Source of the DNA: Azospirillum sp. SYSU D00513
GTDB lineage: Bacteria > Pseudomonadota > Alphaproteobacteria > Azospirillales > Azospirillaceae
Assembly: GCF_017356015.1 (NCBI RefSeq)
Contig: NZ_JAFIQV010000044.1
Coordinates: forward strand, 1-54,897
DNA length: 54,897 nt
Direction of reading: 5' to 3'
This document shows, one piece after another, positions 40,571 through 49,989 of this stretch (position 1 is its first letter; each line of letters opens with the position of its first letter). Below the pieces are notes generated by a model. That model did no database searches. It saw nothing but the letters and a program-made list of their open reading frames with translations, and was not told the DNA's origin. Made by a program: the position numbers and the translations under genes.

Positions 40571-41355
40571 GCGAGACCATCACCGCCATCGTCCTGGCCG
40601 GCAGCCGCGGGCCGGCCGACCCCGTGGCCGCCGACGCCGGCGTGTCCCACAAGGCCATGGCCACGGTCGGCGGCGTGCCGATGCTGGTGCGGGTGGTCCG
40701 CACGCTGCTCGCCGTGCCGCGCGTCGGCCGCCAGATCGTCGTGATCGAACGGCCGGAGCTGGTGCTGGACCATCCCGAGCTGGCGCCGCTGGTGGCCGCT
40801 GGCCGCCTGTCGGTGGTGCCCGCCGCCCCCTCGCCGAGCCGCAGCGTGCTGGCGGCCCTCGACTCCGTACCCGATTCCTTCCCCTGCCTCGTGACCACCG
40901 CCGACCACCCGCTGCTGACCCCGGCGATGGTCGAGCATTTCTGGACCCATCTGCCGGAGGGTGCCGCCGCCGCGGCCGGCCTCGCCCGGTCGGAGACCAT
41001 CCAGGCCGCCTACCCGGAGACCCGGCGCACCTACCTGCGCTTCCGGGGTGCCGCCTACAGCGGCTGCAACCTCTTCGCCTTCCGGAGCGAGGCCGCGCGC
41101 GGCGCGGTGACCTTCTGGCGCCGCGTCGAACAGGATCGCAAGAAGCCCTGGCGGATGATCCGCCTGCTCGGGATCCCCGTCCTGCTGTCCTTCCTGCTCG
41201 GCCGCCTCACCATCGCCAGCGCGCTGGACCGGCTCGGCCGGCTGACCGGCGCCCCGCTGGGCATCGTGGACATGCCCTTCGCCGAAGCCGCCATCGACGT
41301 GGACAAGCCCTCCGACCGCGCGCTGGCCGAGGCGATCCTGGCGGGGCGGGGGTAG
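40567..41355 (+). CDS. MobA-like NTP transferase domain protein
   Basis: 262 residues. The start TAIVLAGSRGPADPVAADAG with HKAMATVGGVPMLVRVV is the nucleotidyltransferase P-loop-like motif of the NTP_transf_3 family, and a metal-site Asp lies in LVTTADHPLLT. A hydrophobic helix (LLGIPVLLSFLLGRLTIASAL) near 200 suggests membrane association. The GTG start overlaps the ceramide synthase stop, so it belongs to the same transcript and may activate a head-group precursor. The substrate is unknown. Confidence 0.8.
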   Translation: MSETITAIVLAGSRGPADPVAADAGVSHKAMATVGGVPMLVRVVRTLLAVPRVGRQIVVIERPELVLDHPELAPLVAAGRLSVVPAAPSPSRSVLAALDSVPDSFPCLVTTADHPLLTPAMVEHFWTHLPEGAAAAAGLARSETIQAAYPETRRTYLRFRGAAYSGCNLFAFRSEAARGAVTFWRRVEQDRKKPWRMIRLLGIPVLLSFLLGRLTIASALDRLGRLTGAPLGIVDMPFAEAAIDVDKPSDRALAEAILAGRG

Positions 41356-41400
41356 CGGGGCCACTAGCGTGATGTGCGCTGGAGATGTACTCATGTGTGC

Positions 41401-41904
41401 ATGTTCGCTTCGCTTCTTGGCTCCGGCCACTTCCCCTCGCTGGCTATGGAAGAGGACAAGGATGGCATCGGCTGGATGATCTCCGTGCCGATTGCCGCCT
41501 GCCTGCTGACCCAGCGAGAGGTCTATGTGGACTCACGATTGGTTCCAGCGGATTACGCTGGGCAATCCTGCTGGGAGTTTTCGTTCGAAATCGCCGTGGT
41601 TTCATTGGATGAAAGCTATGAGTCCTTCACGACGCAGGACCATTCCATAGCCAAGAATTACATTCCGGACGAGGTCCGTCCCATGGTGATGGTAATCGTG
41701 AACCGGGCGTGTTCATTGTTGTTGAATGAACAAGCGCCGGAGCGAGTCTATTTTGTAACGAAAGGGCGCAACGTTCCTGAGAAGGGCCTGCAAAAATACT
41801 GGATTTTGATGAGTACTCTTGAGGCTTGTGGCTATGAGGAAATCGAGCATGGAACCGATCCGGCGGGGCGCACGTTCTGGGTCATGGACCGAATGGGATC
41901 TTGA
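41401..41904 (+). CDS. orphan protein in lower-GC DNA
   Basis: 167 residues from ATG 41401; GTG 41374, ATG 41446 and ATG 41476 are also possible, and none has a strong ribosome site. No family recognised. Its codons are clearly less GC-biased than those of its neighbours, suggesting acquisition. Features: ACLLTQREVYVDSRLVPADY, VVSLDESYESFTTQDHS, PMVMVIVNRACSLLLNEQ, FWVMDRMGS. No signal peptide. Confidence 0.5.
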   Translation: MFASLLGSGHFPSLAMEEDKDGIGWMISVPIAACLLTQREVYVDSRLVPADYAGQSCWEFSFEIAVVSLDESYESFTTQDHSIAKNYIPDEVRPMVMVIVNRACSLLLNEQAPERVYFVTKGRNVPEKGLQKYWILMSTLEACGYEEIEHGTDPAGRTFWVMDRMGS

Positions 41905-41951
41905 CTCGCCACTGGGTTCGCTGAAATTCTGAACTCAGAAGGGGTTCATCA

Positions 41952-42116
41952 ATGCTCGCTCGAAAAAAGCAGACCAAGTCGGCGGATATGAATGGCTACC
42001 TCAGCCCGAACGTCTATGAGGGAAAGCGCCCGATGAGCGCTGCCGAAGCCGCACGGCGTCGCGAGGGCATGGAGAAGCGCCTCCAGGACCTCAACGAGCA
42101 GCAGGACACGAAGTAA
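41952..42116 (+). CDS. 54-residue basic small protein
   Basis: A short frame with AGAAGGGG just upstream of ATG 41952 and a terminator hairpin 22 nt after its TAA. The product reads MLARKKQTKSADMNGYLSPN and continues with a charged helix (SAAEAARRREGMEKRLQDL). No family recognised. The ribosome site, codon use and terminator make it likely real. Confidence 0.55.
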   Translation: MLARKKQTKSADMNGYLSPNVYEGKRPMSAAEAARRREGMEKRLQDLNEQQDTK

Positions 42117-42137
42117 ACTCTGGCGCCTGTTCACGAG

Positions 42138-42161
42138 AAAGCCCCGCTTTGGCGGAGCTTT
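42138..42161. terminator. terminator hairpin shared by convergent genes
   Basis: AAAGCCCCGC (42138-42147) pairs with GCGGAGCTTT (42152-42161) with one mismatch and a TTTG loop. It lies between the 54-residue gene and the NTP-transferase gene on the other strand. Confidence 0.6.
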
Positions 42162-42216
42162 GCGTTTCCGGAGGGTGGGAGTGCCGCCCGAGCCGAAGGG
42201 CGGCCCTCTCCGCGTT

Positions 42217-42984
42217 TCAGCGCTTCCCGTCGAACCGTCCGGACGCCACCCAGCCCTCGGCGAGCTGCCCGGCGCGGTCCACGTCGGCGAGGAAGTCCAC
42301 CTCGCCCCACTCGCTGCCCTCGATGGAGACGACGCCGACGCGGTCGGTGCGGGACAGCCGGTCGATGGCCGACAGGTACCAGCGGCGCACGCCGTCCGGC
42401 TCGCGCAGCACGGTGTCGAGCATGCGCAGGAAACGGGCGCCCCCGTCCTCGCGGAACAGCAGCATGCCGATGGACTCGCCGTCCACCGTGTCGAGCGGCA
42501 GGGCCTTGCCGATCTCCACCAGCCGCTCGCCGTCCAGACGCACCTTCATGTCGTCGGCGTCGTAGCGCTCCTTGCGGTCGATGGTGACGGTCACCGGGCC
42601 GGTGGCGCCGGCCAGCAGCTTCGCCAGCACCGCCGGCTCGAACAGCGTGTCGCCGTTCAGCAGGACGAAGTCGCCGGTCATCTCGTGCCGGACGACGAAG
42701 CAGCTCCCGACATTGTCGGCGACGGCGTAGAAGGGGTTGTACAGGGTCTTCGCCCGGATGCCGGGGATCTCCATGTCGGCCAGCGCGTAGTCCACCGCCT
42801 CCGCGGCGAAGCCGACGACGATGGTGGCCTCCGTCACTCCGTTCGCGGCGAGCGCGCGGAGCTGCCATTCCAGCAGCGTGCGGCCGGCGAGCGGCAGGAG
42901 ACATTTGGGCTGCGATTCCGTCAGCGGCAGAAGCCGCTTGCCCTGGCCCGCGCTGAGAATGATTGCCTTCACTGAAAGCCCCAT
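42217..42984 (-). CDS. sugar/alcohol-phosphate nucleotidylyltransferase
   Basis: 255 residues. Signature KAIILSAGQGKRLLPLTESQ, PKCLLPLAGRTLLEWQL, a metal-binding Asp in FVLLNGDTLF, and SEWGEVDFLADVDRA at the end. The protein resembles LicC-like and inositol-1-phosphate cytidylyltransferases, which make CDP-alcohols. Such an enzyme could feed the CDP-alcohol phosphatidyltransferase at 32605-33777; this link is inferred. The true start is ATG 42984; a longer frame upstream is not coding. Confidence 0.82.
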   Translation of the reverse strand: MGLSVKAIILSAGQGKRLLPLTESQPKCLLPLAGRTLLEWQLRALAANGVTEATIVVGFAAEAVDYALADMEIPGIRAKTLYNPFYAVADNVGSCFVVRHEMTGDFVLLNGDTLFEPAVLAKLLAGATGPVTVTIDRKERYDADDMKVRLDGERLVEIGKALPLDTVDGESIGMLLFREDGGARFLRMLDTVLREPDGVRRWYLSAIDRLSRTDRVGVVSIEGSEWGEVDFLADVDRAGQLAEGWVASGRFDGKR

Positions 42985-43177
42985 AGAGTGATCCGCCTGT
43001 GGTCCGGAGCGGACGCACGGCCCCCTTTTACCCGTCCCGGCGGCGCGGTTCCAGGCATTCGCGGCCCCGCCGCCCGGTGCCGGAGACTCTGTCCCAGGGA
43101 TGGAACAGGCCCAACGGCCCGCCGCCGCTAGGATGGCCGGCCCAAAGCCCGCCCGAATTGTGAAGGAACCTCGTGCC

Positions 43178-44200
43178 ATGATCCCCGCCATCCCCTTCCT
43201 TCTCGCAGCCGGCCTCACTCTCCCGGCGTCGGGGGCCGAGGCCGCCGCCTGCCCGATGCCGTCCGAGCGCGAGGTGGCGGCGGAGGCCCTGTCGCGGCCG
43301 GGCGCCGCCGCCGGGGCGGAGGACGCCATTCTCGCCATCCTGCTGCGCGAACGGCTGAACTGCGATGCGCGCATGGCCTGCACCCTCGCTGCCGAGGCCG
43401 CCGCCGGGGATGCCGGCAGCCTGACGGCGCTGGACTGCCGGGCCGAAGGCACCGGCGCGGCGGTCCGCTACCGCGTGGCGGCGGGGACGGCGCCGGGAGC
43501 GGTGGAGCGGCTGTGCAGCGACCTCTCCGCCGGCCGCCTCGGCGAGGACCGGCTGGCCTTGCCGTCCGACCTCATCCCCGCCCTGGGCGAACGTTGCGGC
43601 CCGGAACTGGACGCCTTGCGCGCGGCCAGCCGGCTGGAGGACGCCGGCGTCGTCGCCTCCGACCTGCCGCGCATCCGCGCCCTGGCCGAGGCGCCGGCCG
43701 CCTCGCCGGAGGAGCAGGAGAACGCCCGGCTGGCGAAGGAGGCCATGCGCCTCCTGACGGCGCCGGCGGAGGGCGCCGGCCAGTCGCTCTTCATGCTGAA
43801 GGCGCTGAAGTCCTTCATGGAGTCCGGCCGCGCCTACGACGAATGTGGCGTGCGCGACGCCCAGGGGATGATCGACGCCAAGGTGAACCCGCTGCTGGAC
43901 GCCCTCCAGCAGCAGGTGGAAATCCAGGTCGCGCAGAACCCGGGCTTGGCCGACGCCCTGCGGGCGGCGGAGGCGGACCCCAGCACCGAATCTCCCGGCC
44001 TGGCGGAGGGCTTGGCCGCGATGTGGGAGGCGTCCTCGCTCTACAACCGCCTGTTGAACCCGCTCCGCTCCCTCGCCGACCGGCTGGTCGCCGGGGTCTA
44101 TCGCGGTTCGGCGGCGGAGCAGGGCGTGCAGTGGAGCAACGAACAGGTCGCCGACGCCTGCGCCTTCATCCAGCAGCGCCTCGGCGCCGGGGCTGAGTAG
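43178..44200 (+). CDS. periplasmic protein of unknown function
   Basis: 340 residues with a Sec signal peptide (IPFLLAAGLTLPASGAEA) and a mostly helical, Ala/Glu-rich mature part. Cys residues are few and possibly paired (CPMPS, LNCDARMACTL, LDCRAEG, ERLCSDL, ERCGPEL, DECGV, DACAF). No domain recognised. AAGGAA precedes ATG 43178. It is divergent from the nucleotidylyltransferase gene. Confidence 0.7.
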   Translation: MIPAIPFLLAAGLTLPASGAEAAACPMPSEREVAAEALSRPGAAAGAEDAILAILLRERLNCDARMACTLAAEAAAGDAGSLTALDCRAEGTGAAVRYRVAAGTAPGAVERLCSDLSAGRLGEDRLALPSDLIPALGERCGPELDALRAASRLEDAGVVASDLPRIRALAEAPAASPEEQENARLAKEAMRLLTAPAEGAGQSLFMLKALKSFMESGRAYDECGVRDAQGMIDAKVNPLLDALQQQVEIQVAQNPGLADALRAAEADPSTESPGLAEGLAAMWEASSLYNRLLNPLRSLADRLVAGVYRGSAAEQGVQWSNEQVADACAFIQQRLGAGAE

Positions 44201-44379
44201 GAGTCCTCCGCCGATCGCGGATCATGCCGTGGATCGCCTCAACCGGGAGAGCGGAAGCCCGGGTCCTGGAGAATTACCGGTAGCGGGCTCGGTGCCGTGG
44301 TGACGCACATCAATGAGCAGGCGTCACAAGGGTTGTAATCTGCCTCCCAGCAGGCAGACCAAACCTCCCGGAAAAATTC

Positions 44380-44769
44380 ATGCACACGCCCGCCCATGTT
44401 CTGTTGGCCGAGGACGAAGCCCTTGTGGCGGCCCTGGTGTCCGATCTTCTCGAGGAGCAGGGGCATCGCGTGACGCTTGCCCGCAACGGGCAGGAAGCCA
44501 TGGACATCGACGGCCTGGACCCGGCGGACATGCTGATCACGGATCTGCGGATGCCGGTCCTCGATGGACACACGCTCATTCAGCTGATCCGGCTGAACAG
44601 GCCGAACCTACCGGTCATCGTCACGACCGGGTACAACGAGTGGATTCCCGCCGAGGAGGAGAACCAGCTCGTCGTCTTTCACAAGCCCTACAGCTACGCT
44701 CTCATGCTCCAGGCCGTCGCCTTCCTTCTCGCGGCGCGGGCAAGGGCGGCACCGGAGGCCGGCGCCTAA
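44380..44769 (+). CDS. single-domain response regulator (CheY-like)
   Basis: 129 residues, receiver only. Acidic pair in LLAEDEAL, phospho-acceptor Asp in MLITDLRMPVLDG, Thr in VIVTTGYNE and Lys in VFHKPYS. It lies 75 nt before a large hybrid kinase on the same strand and is probably its partner or a phosphate sink. Confidence 0.9.
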   Translation: MHTPAHVLLAEDEALVAALVSDLLEEQGHRVTLARNGQEAMDIDGLDPADMLITDLRMPVLDGHTLIQLIRLNRPNLPVIVTTGYNEWIPAEEENQLVVFHKPYSYALMLQAVAFLLAARARAAPEAGA

Positions 44770-44843
44770 AGGACTCGTCACGGATCTGCCTCTCGGCCAT
44801 GCCGCCCGCGCCGAATCGCTCCCTGCGGCGTTAATGTCCCACC

Positions 44844-47711
44844 ATGGACAGGACCGCGGGGGCGGGGGAGCGGGTGGACAGGATGCATGATCGGCTTGAA
44901 TGGCTGCGGAACGGCGGCGGCATGGCCGGGCGCATCCGCGCCCATGACTGGTCCCGCACATCCCTCGGCCCCGTCGGGTCCTGGCCACAGAGCCTGCGGA
45001 CGGCGGTCGGGATCATGCTCAGCACCCGCCACCCGGTCTTCATCTTCTGGGGTCCGGCGCACGCCTGCCTCTACAACGACGCCTACGCCGCCTCGCTCGG
45101 GCCGGAGAAGCACCCGGCCATCCTGGGCATGCCGGGCCGGGACGCCTTTCCGGAGGCCTGGCCGCTCATCGGCCCGCAGATCGACCAGGTGATGGGCGGG
45201 GGCGAGCCGACCTGGCACGAGGACCACCTGATCCCCATCACCCGCTACGGCCGGCGGGAGGACGTCTACTGGACCTACAGCTACGGCCCGATCGACGAGC
45301 CTGGAGCGCCCAACGGCGTCGGCGGCGTGCTGGTCCTCTGCACGGAGACGACCCGGTCGGTCGTCGCCCGCCGGGTGAGCGAGGAGCGGTTCCGGGTACT
45401 GGCGGAGGCCAGCTCGCAGGTCTTCTTCCGCATGAGCCCGGACTGGTCCGAACTGCGCCAGCTCAGCGGCGGCGGCTTCCTCGCCGACACGCGGGAGCCG
45501 AGCGGGAACTGGGGCTGGATGGACGCCTACATCCATCCGGAAGACCGGGAACGAGGCCGCGCGGCCATCGACGAGGCCATCCGGACCCGCAGCCCGCTGG
45601 AACTGGAGCACCGGGTCCGGCGGGCGGACGGCACCCTGGGCTGGACGCTCTCGCGTGCCGTGCCGATTCTCGACGCCGAGGGCCGGATCACGGAATGGTT
45701 CGGGGCGGCCAGCGACGTGACGGCGCGCCGCAACGCCAAGGAGGCGCTGCGCCGCAGCGAGGCGCGGCTCGCCGCCATTTTCACCCGCGCGGCGGTCGGC
45801 CTATCGGAGGTGGCGCCGGACGGGCGCTTCCTGCGGGTGAACGACGAACTCTGCCGCCTTCTCGGCCGCCCCCGCGAGGAGCTGCTGGGCCTGAAGGTCA
45901 CCGACGTCACCCATCCCGACGACGTGCCGGCAAGCCTCGCCTCCATGGAGCGGGCCTTGCGGACGGTGGAGACCGTATCGCTCGACAAGCGCTACCGGCG
46001 GCCGGACGGAAGCCTGCTCTGGGCGAACAGCAGCCTCACCTTTATCGAGGGGGACGGCATCGAGGGGACTGGCATTGAAGGGACCGGCATCGCAGGGAGC
46101 GGCGAAGGGCAGGGCGGAATGGAAAGCCGTTTCCTGGCGGTCACGGTCGACCTGACGGCCCGGCGCGAGGCCGAGGCCGCCCTGCGCGAGAGCGAGGCGC
46201 GCTTCCGCCTGATGGCGGAGGTCGTTCCCCCCATCATCTGGATCACCGACGCCGAGGGGCGGGTGGAGTTCCTGAGCCGCAAGTGGGAGGATTACACCGG
46301 CGGGGCGGAGCGGCCGGCGACGGTCGACGCCTTCGCCGAGCGGATCCATCCCGACGACGTGGCACCGACGATGGAACGCTTCGACGAGGCGCGGCGCACG
46401 GGCGGTACCTTCATCACCGAACACCGCCTTCGCGCCGGGGACGGCGGCTACCGCTGGTTCCTGGTGCGGGGCGAGCCCTACGGCGACCCCGGCGGCGGCC
46501 AGCCCCTGCGCTGGTTCGGCGCCTCGGTCGACATCGACGGGCTGAAGGAGGCGGAGGCGTCGCTGCGGGCGTCGAACGAGGAGGCCGAGCGGGCGCGGGC
46601 CGAGGCCGAGGCGGCGAACGCCGCCAAGACACGCTTCCTGGGGGCGGTCAGCCACGACCTGCGCCAGCCCGTCCAGGCGGCCAAGCTCTTCATCGGCATC
46701 ATGAAGCAGCAGCCCCTGGATCCGGCCGTGCGCGACCTCCTGAACCCGCTGGCGGACAGCATCGCCAACCTGTCCGGCATGCTCGAAGGGCTGCTCCAGG
46801 GGGCGCGGCTGGAGGCCGGCCTCATGCAGGCGAAGATCCGCGAGTTCGAACTGGACGACCTGCTCCACCGGCTGCACGGCGAGTTCGAGGTGGTGGCGCG
46901 CAAGTCGCGGCTGCGGCTCTGGGTGCCGCCGGCCCGCTGGACCGTCTCCTCCGACCCGCTCCTGGTCGAGCTGATCCTGCGCAACCTGCTGTCCAACGCC
47001 ATCAAGTTCACGGAGGAGGGCGGCGTCACGGTCGAGACGCGCGAGCAGGACGGGATGGTGGAGGTGTCGGTGATCGACACCGGGCGGGGCATCCCGGCGG
47101 ACCAGATCGGCCGCGTCTTCGAGGAATACCACCAGGTGGGGGAGGCGGCCGTCGGCCGGGACCGCGGTTTCGGCATCGGGCTGTCCACCGTGCGGCGGGT
47201 CGCCGACGTGCTGGGCGCAGCACTGGAGATACGGTCGGAACCCGGCCGGGGCTCGACCTTCACGGTCCGGCTGCCGCTCGCCCGGCAGGCGGCGGCGGAG
47301 ACGCCGGAGGCGGGGGCGCCGGGCGCCTTCGCCGGCCGTTCCGCCATCGTCATCGACGACGAGCCGCTGATCCTCAAGGGCATGGAGCTGACGCTGCGCG
47401 CCATGGGGTTCGAGGTCCACGCCGCCAGCACGGTGGGCGAGGCGGCGTCCCTGCTGGACGGGCTGAACCGGAATCCCGACGCGGTGGTGGCGGATTACGG
47501 GCTGGCGCGGGGGGAGGTCGGCACCGACGCCATCGCGCTCGCCCGGCGGCGCAACCCCGCCGTCGCCGCCGTGCTGGTGACGGGGGAGACGGCGCCGGAG
47601 CGGCTGGCCGAGGCGAGGCGCAGCGGCTACAGCCTGCTGCACAAGCCGGTCGACCCGGACAGGCTGCGCGACCTTCTGGCGGCCCTGATGCCGGCGGGAC
47701 GGCTCAGCTGA
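44844..47711 (+). CDS. multi-PAS hybrid sensor histidine kinase with receiver domain
   Basis: 955 residues. An N-terminal GAF/PAS-like domain (LSTRHPVFIFWGPAHACLYN) is followed by three PAS domains with PAC motifs (about 175-300, 300-455, 465-575). A coiled coil leads to HisKA with the H-box AVSHDLRQPVQAAKLF, then HATPase (LLSNAIKFTEEGG, DTGRGIPADQIG, GFGIGLSTV). The C-terminal receiver has IDDEPLILKG, acceptor Asp in VVADYGL, and HKPVDP. No transmembrane span: a cytoplasmic sensor. The DLRQP H-box form is common in kinases lacking an output HTH. It is convergent with pncA by 8 nt overlap. Confidence 0.93.
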   Translation: MDRTAGAGERVDRMHDRLEWLRNGGGMAGRIRAHDWSRTSLGPVGSWPQSLRTAVGIMLSTRHPVFIFWGPAHACLYNDAYAASLGPEKHPAILGMPGRDAFPEAWPLIGPQIDQVMGGGEPTWHEDHLIPITRYGRREDVYWTYSYGPIDEPGAPNGVGGVLVLCTETTRSVVARRVSEERFRVLAEASSQVFFRMSPDWSELRQLSGGGFLADTREPSGNWGWMDAYIHPEDRERGRAAIDEAIRTRSPLELEHRVRRADGTLGWTLSRAVPILDAEGRITEWFGAASDVTARRNAKEALRRSEARLAAIFTRAAVGLSEVAPDGRFLRVNDELCRLLGRPREELLGLKVTDVTHPDDVPASLASMERALRTVETVSLDKRYRRPDGSLLWANSSLTFIEGDGIEGTGIEGTGIAGSGEGQGGMESRFLAVTVDLTARREAEAALRESEARFRLMAEVVPPIIWITDAEGRVEFLSRKWEDYTGGAERPATVDAFAERIHPDDVAPTMERFDEARRTGGTFITEHRLRAGDGGYRWFLVRGEPYGDPGGGQPLRWFGASVDIDGLKEAEASLRASNEEAERARAEAEAANAAKTRFLGAVSHDLRQPVQAAKLFIGIMKQQPLDPAVRDLLNPLADSIANLSGMLEGLLQGARLEAGLMQAKIREFELDDLLHRLHGEFEVVARKSRLRLWVPPARWTVSSDPLLVELILRNLLSNAIKFTEEGGVTVETREQDGMVEVSVIDTGRGIPADQIGRVFEEYHQVGEAAVGRDRGFGIGLSTVRRVADVLGAALEIRSEPGRGSTFTVRLPLARQAAAETPEAGAPGAFAGRSAIVIDDEPLILKGMELTLRAMGFEVHAASTVGEAASLLDGLNRNPDAVVADYGLARGEVGTDAIALARRRNPAVAAVLVTGETAPERLAEARRSGYSLLHKPVDPDRLRDLLAALMPAGRLS

Positions 47712-48339
47712 CCGCGCCGGCCGCCGTGAAGGCCACGCCCAGCCCGGCCATGCGCTCCTTCGCGGCGGCGAGCGAGCCGTTCAGGTCGATAGCGCGGCAG
47801 GCATCCTCGATCAGCACCGCCTCGAAGCCGCAGCGCACCGCGTCCTCGGCGGAATAGGCGACGCAGAAGTCCAGCGCCAGCCCGGCCAGGAAGACGCGGC
47901 GGAAGCCGCGCTCGCGCAGATAGCCGGCGAGCCCCGTCGGCGTCCGCCGGTCGTTCTCGTAGAAGGCCGAATAGGAGTCGATCATCGGGTTGAAGCCCTT
48001 GCGGACGATCAGCTCGGCCCGCCTCAACTCCAGCGCGGGGTGGAACTCGGCGCCCGCGCTGCCCTGCACGCAATGGTCCGGCCACAGCACCTGGGTGCCG
48101 TAGGGCATCTCCGTGCTGTCGAAGGGCGCCTTGCCGGGATGGGAGGAGGCGAAGGACCCATGCCCGGCCGGGTGCCAGTCCTGGGTCAGGACGGTGGTCG
48201 GGAAGATCCGGGACAGCCGGTTCGCCAGCGGCACGACCGCGTCGCCGTCCGGCACGGCCAGAGCACCACCGGGGCAGAAGTCGTTCTGGATGTCCACCAG
48301 GATCAGCGCGTCGCCGGGCCGAATCGCGATCTCTTCCAT
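47704..48339 (-). CDS. pncA: nicotinamidase / pyrazinamidase
   Basis: 211 residues. Converts nicotinamide to nicotinate in NAD salvage. The catalytic Asp is in ILVDIQNDFCPGGAL, metal ligands in TQDWHPAGHGSF, the catalytic Lys in IVRKGFNP, and the nucleophile Cys in GLALDFCVAYSAEDA. Length matches PncA. ATG 48339 is chosen as the family start; an in-frame upstream codon adds eight basic residues. Confidence 0.95.
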   Translation of the reverse strand: MEEIAIRPGDALILVDIQNDFCPGGALAVPDGDAVVPLANRLSRIFPTTVLTQDWHPAGHGSFASSHPGKAPFDSTEMPYGTQVLWPDHCVQGSAGAEFHPALELRRAELIVRKGFNPMIDSYSAFYENDRRTPTGLAGYLRERGFRRVFLAGLALDFCVAYSAEDAVRCGFEAVLIEDACRAIDLNGSLAAAKERMAGLGVAFTAAGAVS

Positions 48340-48387
48340 CCTGCCTCGCTCCTTCTCTTTCAAGCCGCCTCTTTCAAGCCGCGCCGG

Positions 48388-49014
48388 TCACTGAGGCGGG
48401 TAGACCGCCGTGATGCCGGAAATGATGGTCTGGGCGGCCAGTGCCGCCAGCACGATGCCGAGCACGCGGGTGACCGTGTGGATCACCGTGCGGCCGAGGA
48501 TCCGGTTCATCACGTCGGCCACCAGCAGCGACACGGCGATCAGCACCAGCGTCAGCGCGGCGGCCCCCAGCACCAGCGCCTGCCCGCCGGCGCTGCCGCC
48601 GTAGCGGTCCATCAGCAGCAGGGTCGAGGTGATGGCGCCCGGCCCGGCGATCAGCGGGATCGCCAGCGGGAAGACGGCGAGGTCGTGCGCCTCCTCGTCC
48701 GTGCGGGCGGCGGTGGCCGTGCGCTCCTTGCGTTCCCCGCGCGCCTGGAACAGCATCTCGAAGGCGATCCAGAACAGCAGCGCCCCGCCGGAGATGCGGA
48801 AGGCCGGCATGCCGATGGACAGCGCCTCCAGCACCATCTTCCCGAAATAGGCGAAGAAGACGATGATCGCGAAGCTGATGGCCGGGCCGCGCAGCGCGAT
48901 CATGCGCTTGCGCCGGCTGTCGAAATCGCGCGTCAGCCCGAGGAAGACCGGCACCAGCCCGACCGGGTCGGTGACGACGAGGAAGATCACGAGGGCGCTG
49001 ACGAAATCGTCCAA
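48388..49014 (-). CDS. MarC family integral membrane protein
   Basis: 208 residues with six membrane spans. Characteristic first span LVIFLVVTDPVGLVPVFLGL, RISGGALLFWIAFEMLF, and the second-repeat FPLAIPLIAGPGAITSTLLL. Function of the MarC/UPF0056 family is unsettled. A TTG at 49014 is the likely start (GGAG nine bases upstream). Confidence 0.9.
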   Translation of the reverse strand: MDDFVSALVIFLVVTDPVGLVPVFLGLTRDFDSRRKRMIALRGPAISFAIIVFFAYFGKMVLEALSIGMPAFRISGGALLFWIAFEMLFQARGERKERTATAARTDEEAHDLAVFPLAIPLIAGPGAITSTLLLMDRYGGSAGGQALVLGAAALTLVLIAVSLLVADVMNRILGRTVIHTVTRVLGIVLAALAAQTIISGITAVYPPQ

Positions 49015-49103
49015 GATCGAAGTCTCCGCTTACGAACCGCGTTCCGGCCGCGTCATGCGGCGCATGCCGGAAGGCTATAATGCGGGACGGGCGTCCGCTG
49101 CAG

Positions 49104-49820
49104 TCAGACCTTCGGCGTGGTGGGGTCGCCGGCGTGCGCGCCGGGTGGTTCGGCCTTGAGGGCGCGGACGCGGGCGGCGAGGTTTTCCAGGTGGCTGTCC
49201 TCCAGCCCCAGCTCGCGCAGATGGTCGGCGGTGCTCAGCAGGTAGCTGGCGCAGCTGCCGATGGTGCCCGCGGCCCGGGCGATCAGCCCGGCGGCCTCCT
49301 CCTCGCCGACCGGGCCGGCGTAGCGGGGGTGGCCGCGGTCGGCCACGAAGGTCAAGGCGCGGAACCGGCCGTCGTCGCTTTCCAGCGTCACCCAGCGCGC
49401 GGCGTAGGACCCCGTCGTCATCTCCCGCACCCAGACCAGCGGCAGTTCGGTCATCACCTCCGAGGCCGGGATGCGGAAGGCGACGCCCCGGCAGGACCCG
49501 CCTTCGTCCAGCGCCAGCATCAGCCCCGGATTGTCCAGCGAGCCGCGCCCCATCCGCAGCCACAGGCAGAAGCGCCGGTGCCAGCCGTCGAGCCGGGCGA
49601 TGCGCTTGTCGGAATAGCGGATCGCCGGGTTCCAGATCAGGGACCCGTAGCCGAACAGCCAGACGTCGCTGCGCCCGTCCCATTCCGACAGGCCCTGCCG
49701 CAGGGATTCCGCAAGCTCCGCGTCGCTCAGCGCGCGGTGGTCGGGGAGGCCGCAGGCGGATTCCCGCCGGATGAAGTCGAGGATCTCCCCGCTCGCCAAG
49801 CTGTCCCGTGTGATCTGCAT
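49104..49820 (-). CDS. ChaC-like gamma-glutamylcyclotransferase
   Basis: 238 residues. Substrate-site motif VWLFGYGSLIWNPAI, then RIARLDGWHRRFCLWLRMGR and GSLDNPGLMLALDEGGSCRG, which are typical of ChaC proteins that degrade glutathione to 5-oxoproline and Cys-Gly. The catalytic Glu should be near MTELPLVWVRE. ATG 49820 is chosen (AGGGCGAAG just before). Divergent from the hydrolase gene. Confidence 0.9.
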   Translation of the reverse strand: MQITRDSLASGEILDFIRRESACGLPDHRALSDAELAESLRQGLSEWDGRSDVWLFGYGSLIWNPAIRYSDKRIARLDGWHRRFCLWLRMGRGSLDNPGLMLALDEGGSCRGVAFRIPASEVMTELPLVWVREMTTGSYAARWVTLESDDGRFRALTFVADRGHPRYAGPVGEEEAAGLIARAAGTIGSCASYLLSTADHLRELGLEDSHLENLAARVRALKAEPPGAHAGDPTTPKV

Positions 49821-49989
49821 CTTCGCCCTGACGCTTCCCGTTCCTCTTCCACCAGTCTCCGGCATCGCGCGGGCCACGGCAAGGCCCCCCGCCGCAACGC
49901 GGCGATCCACGTCACGACGCGCCAGGCGGGAACTTTCCGCTCCCCTCCCGCATATCCATGGAGGATCGGGATTGCCGGGGAGATGGCCG

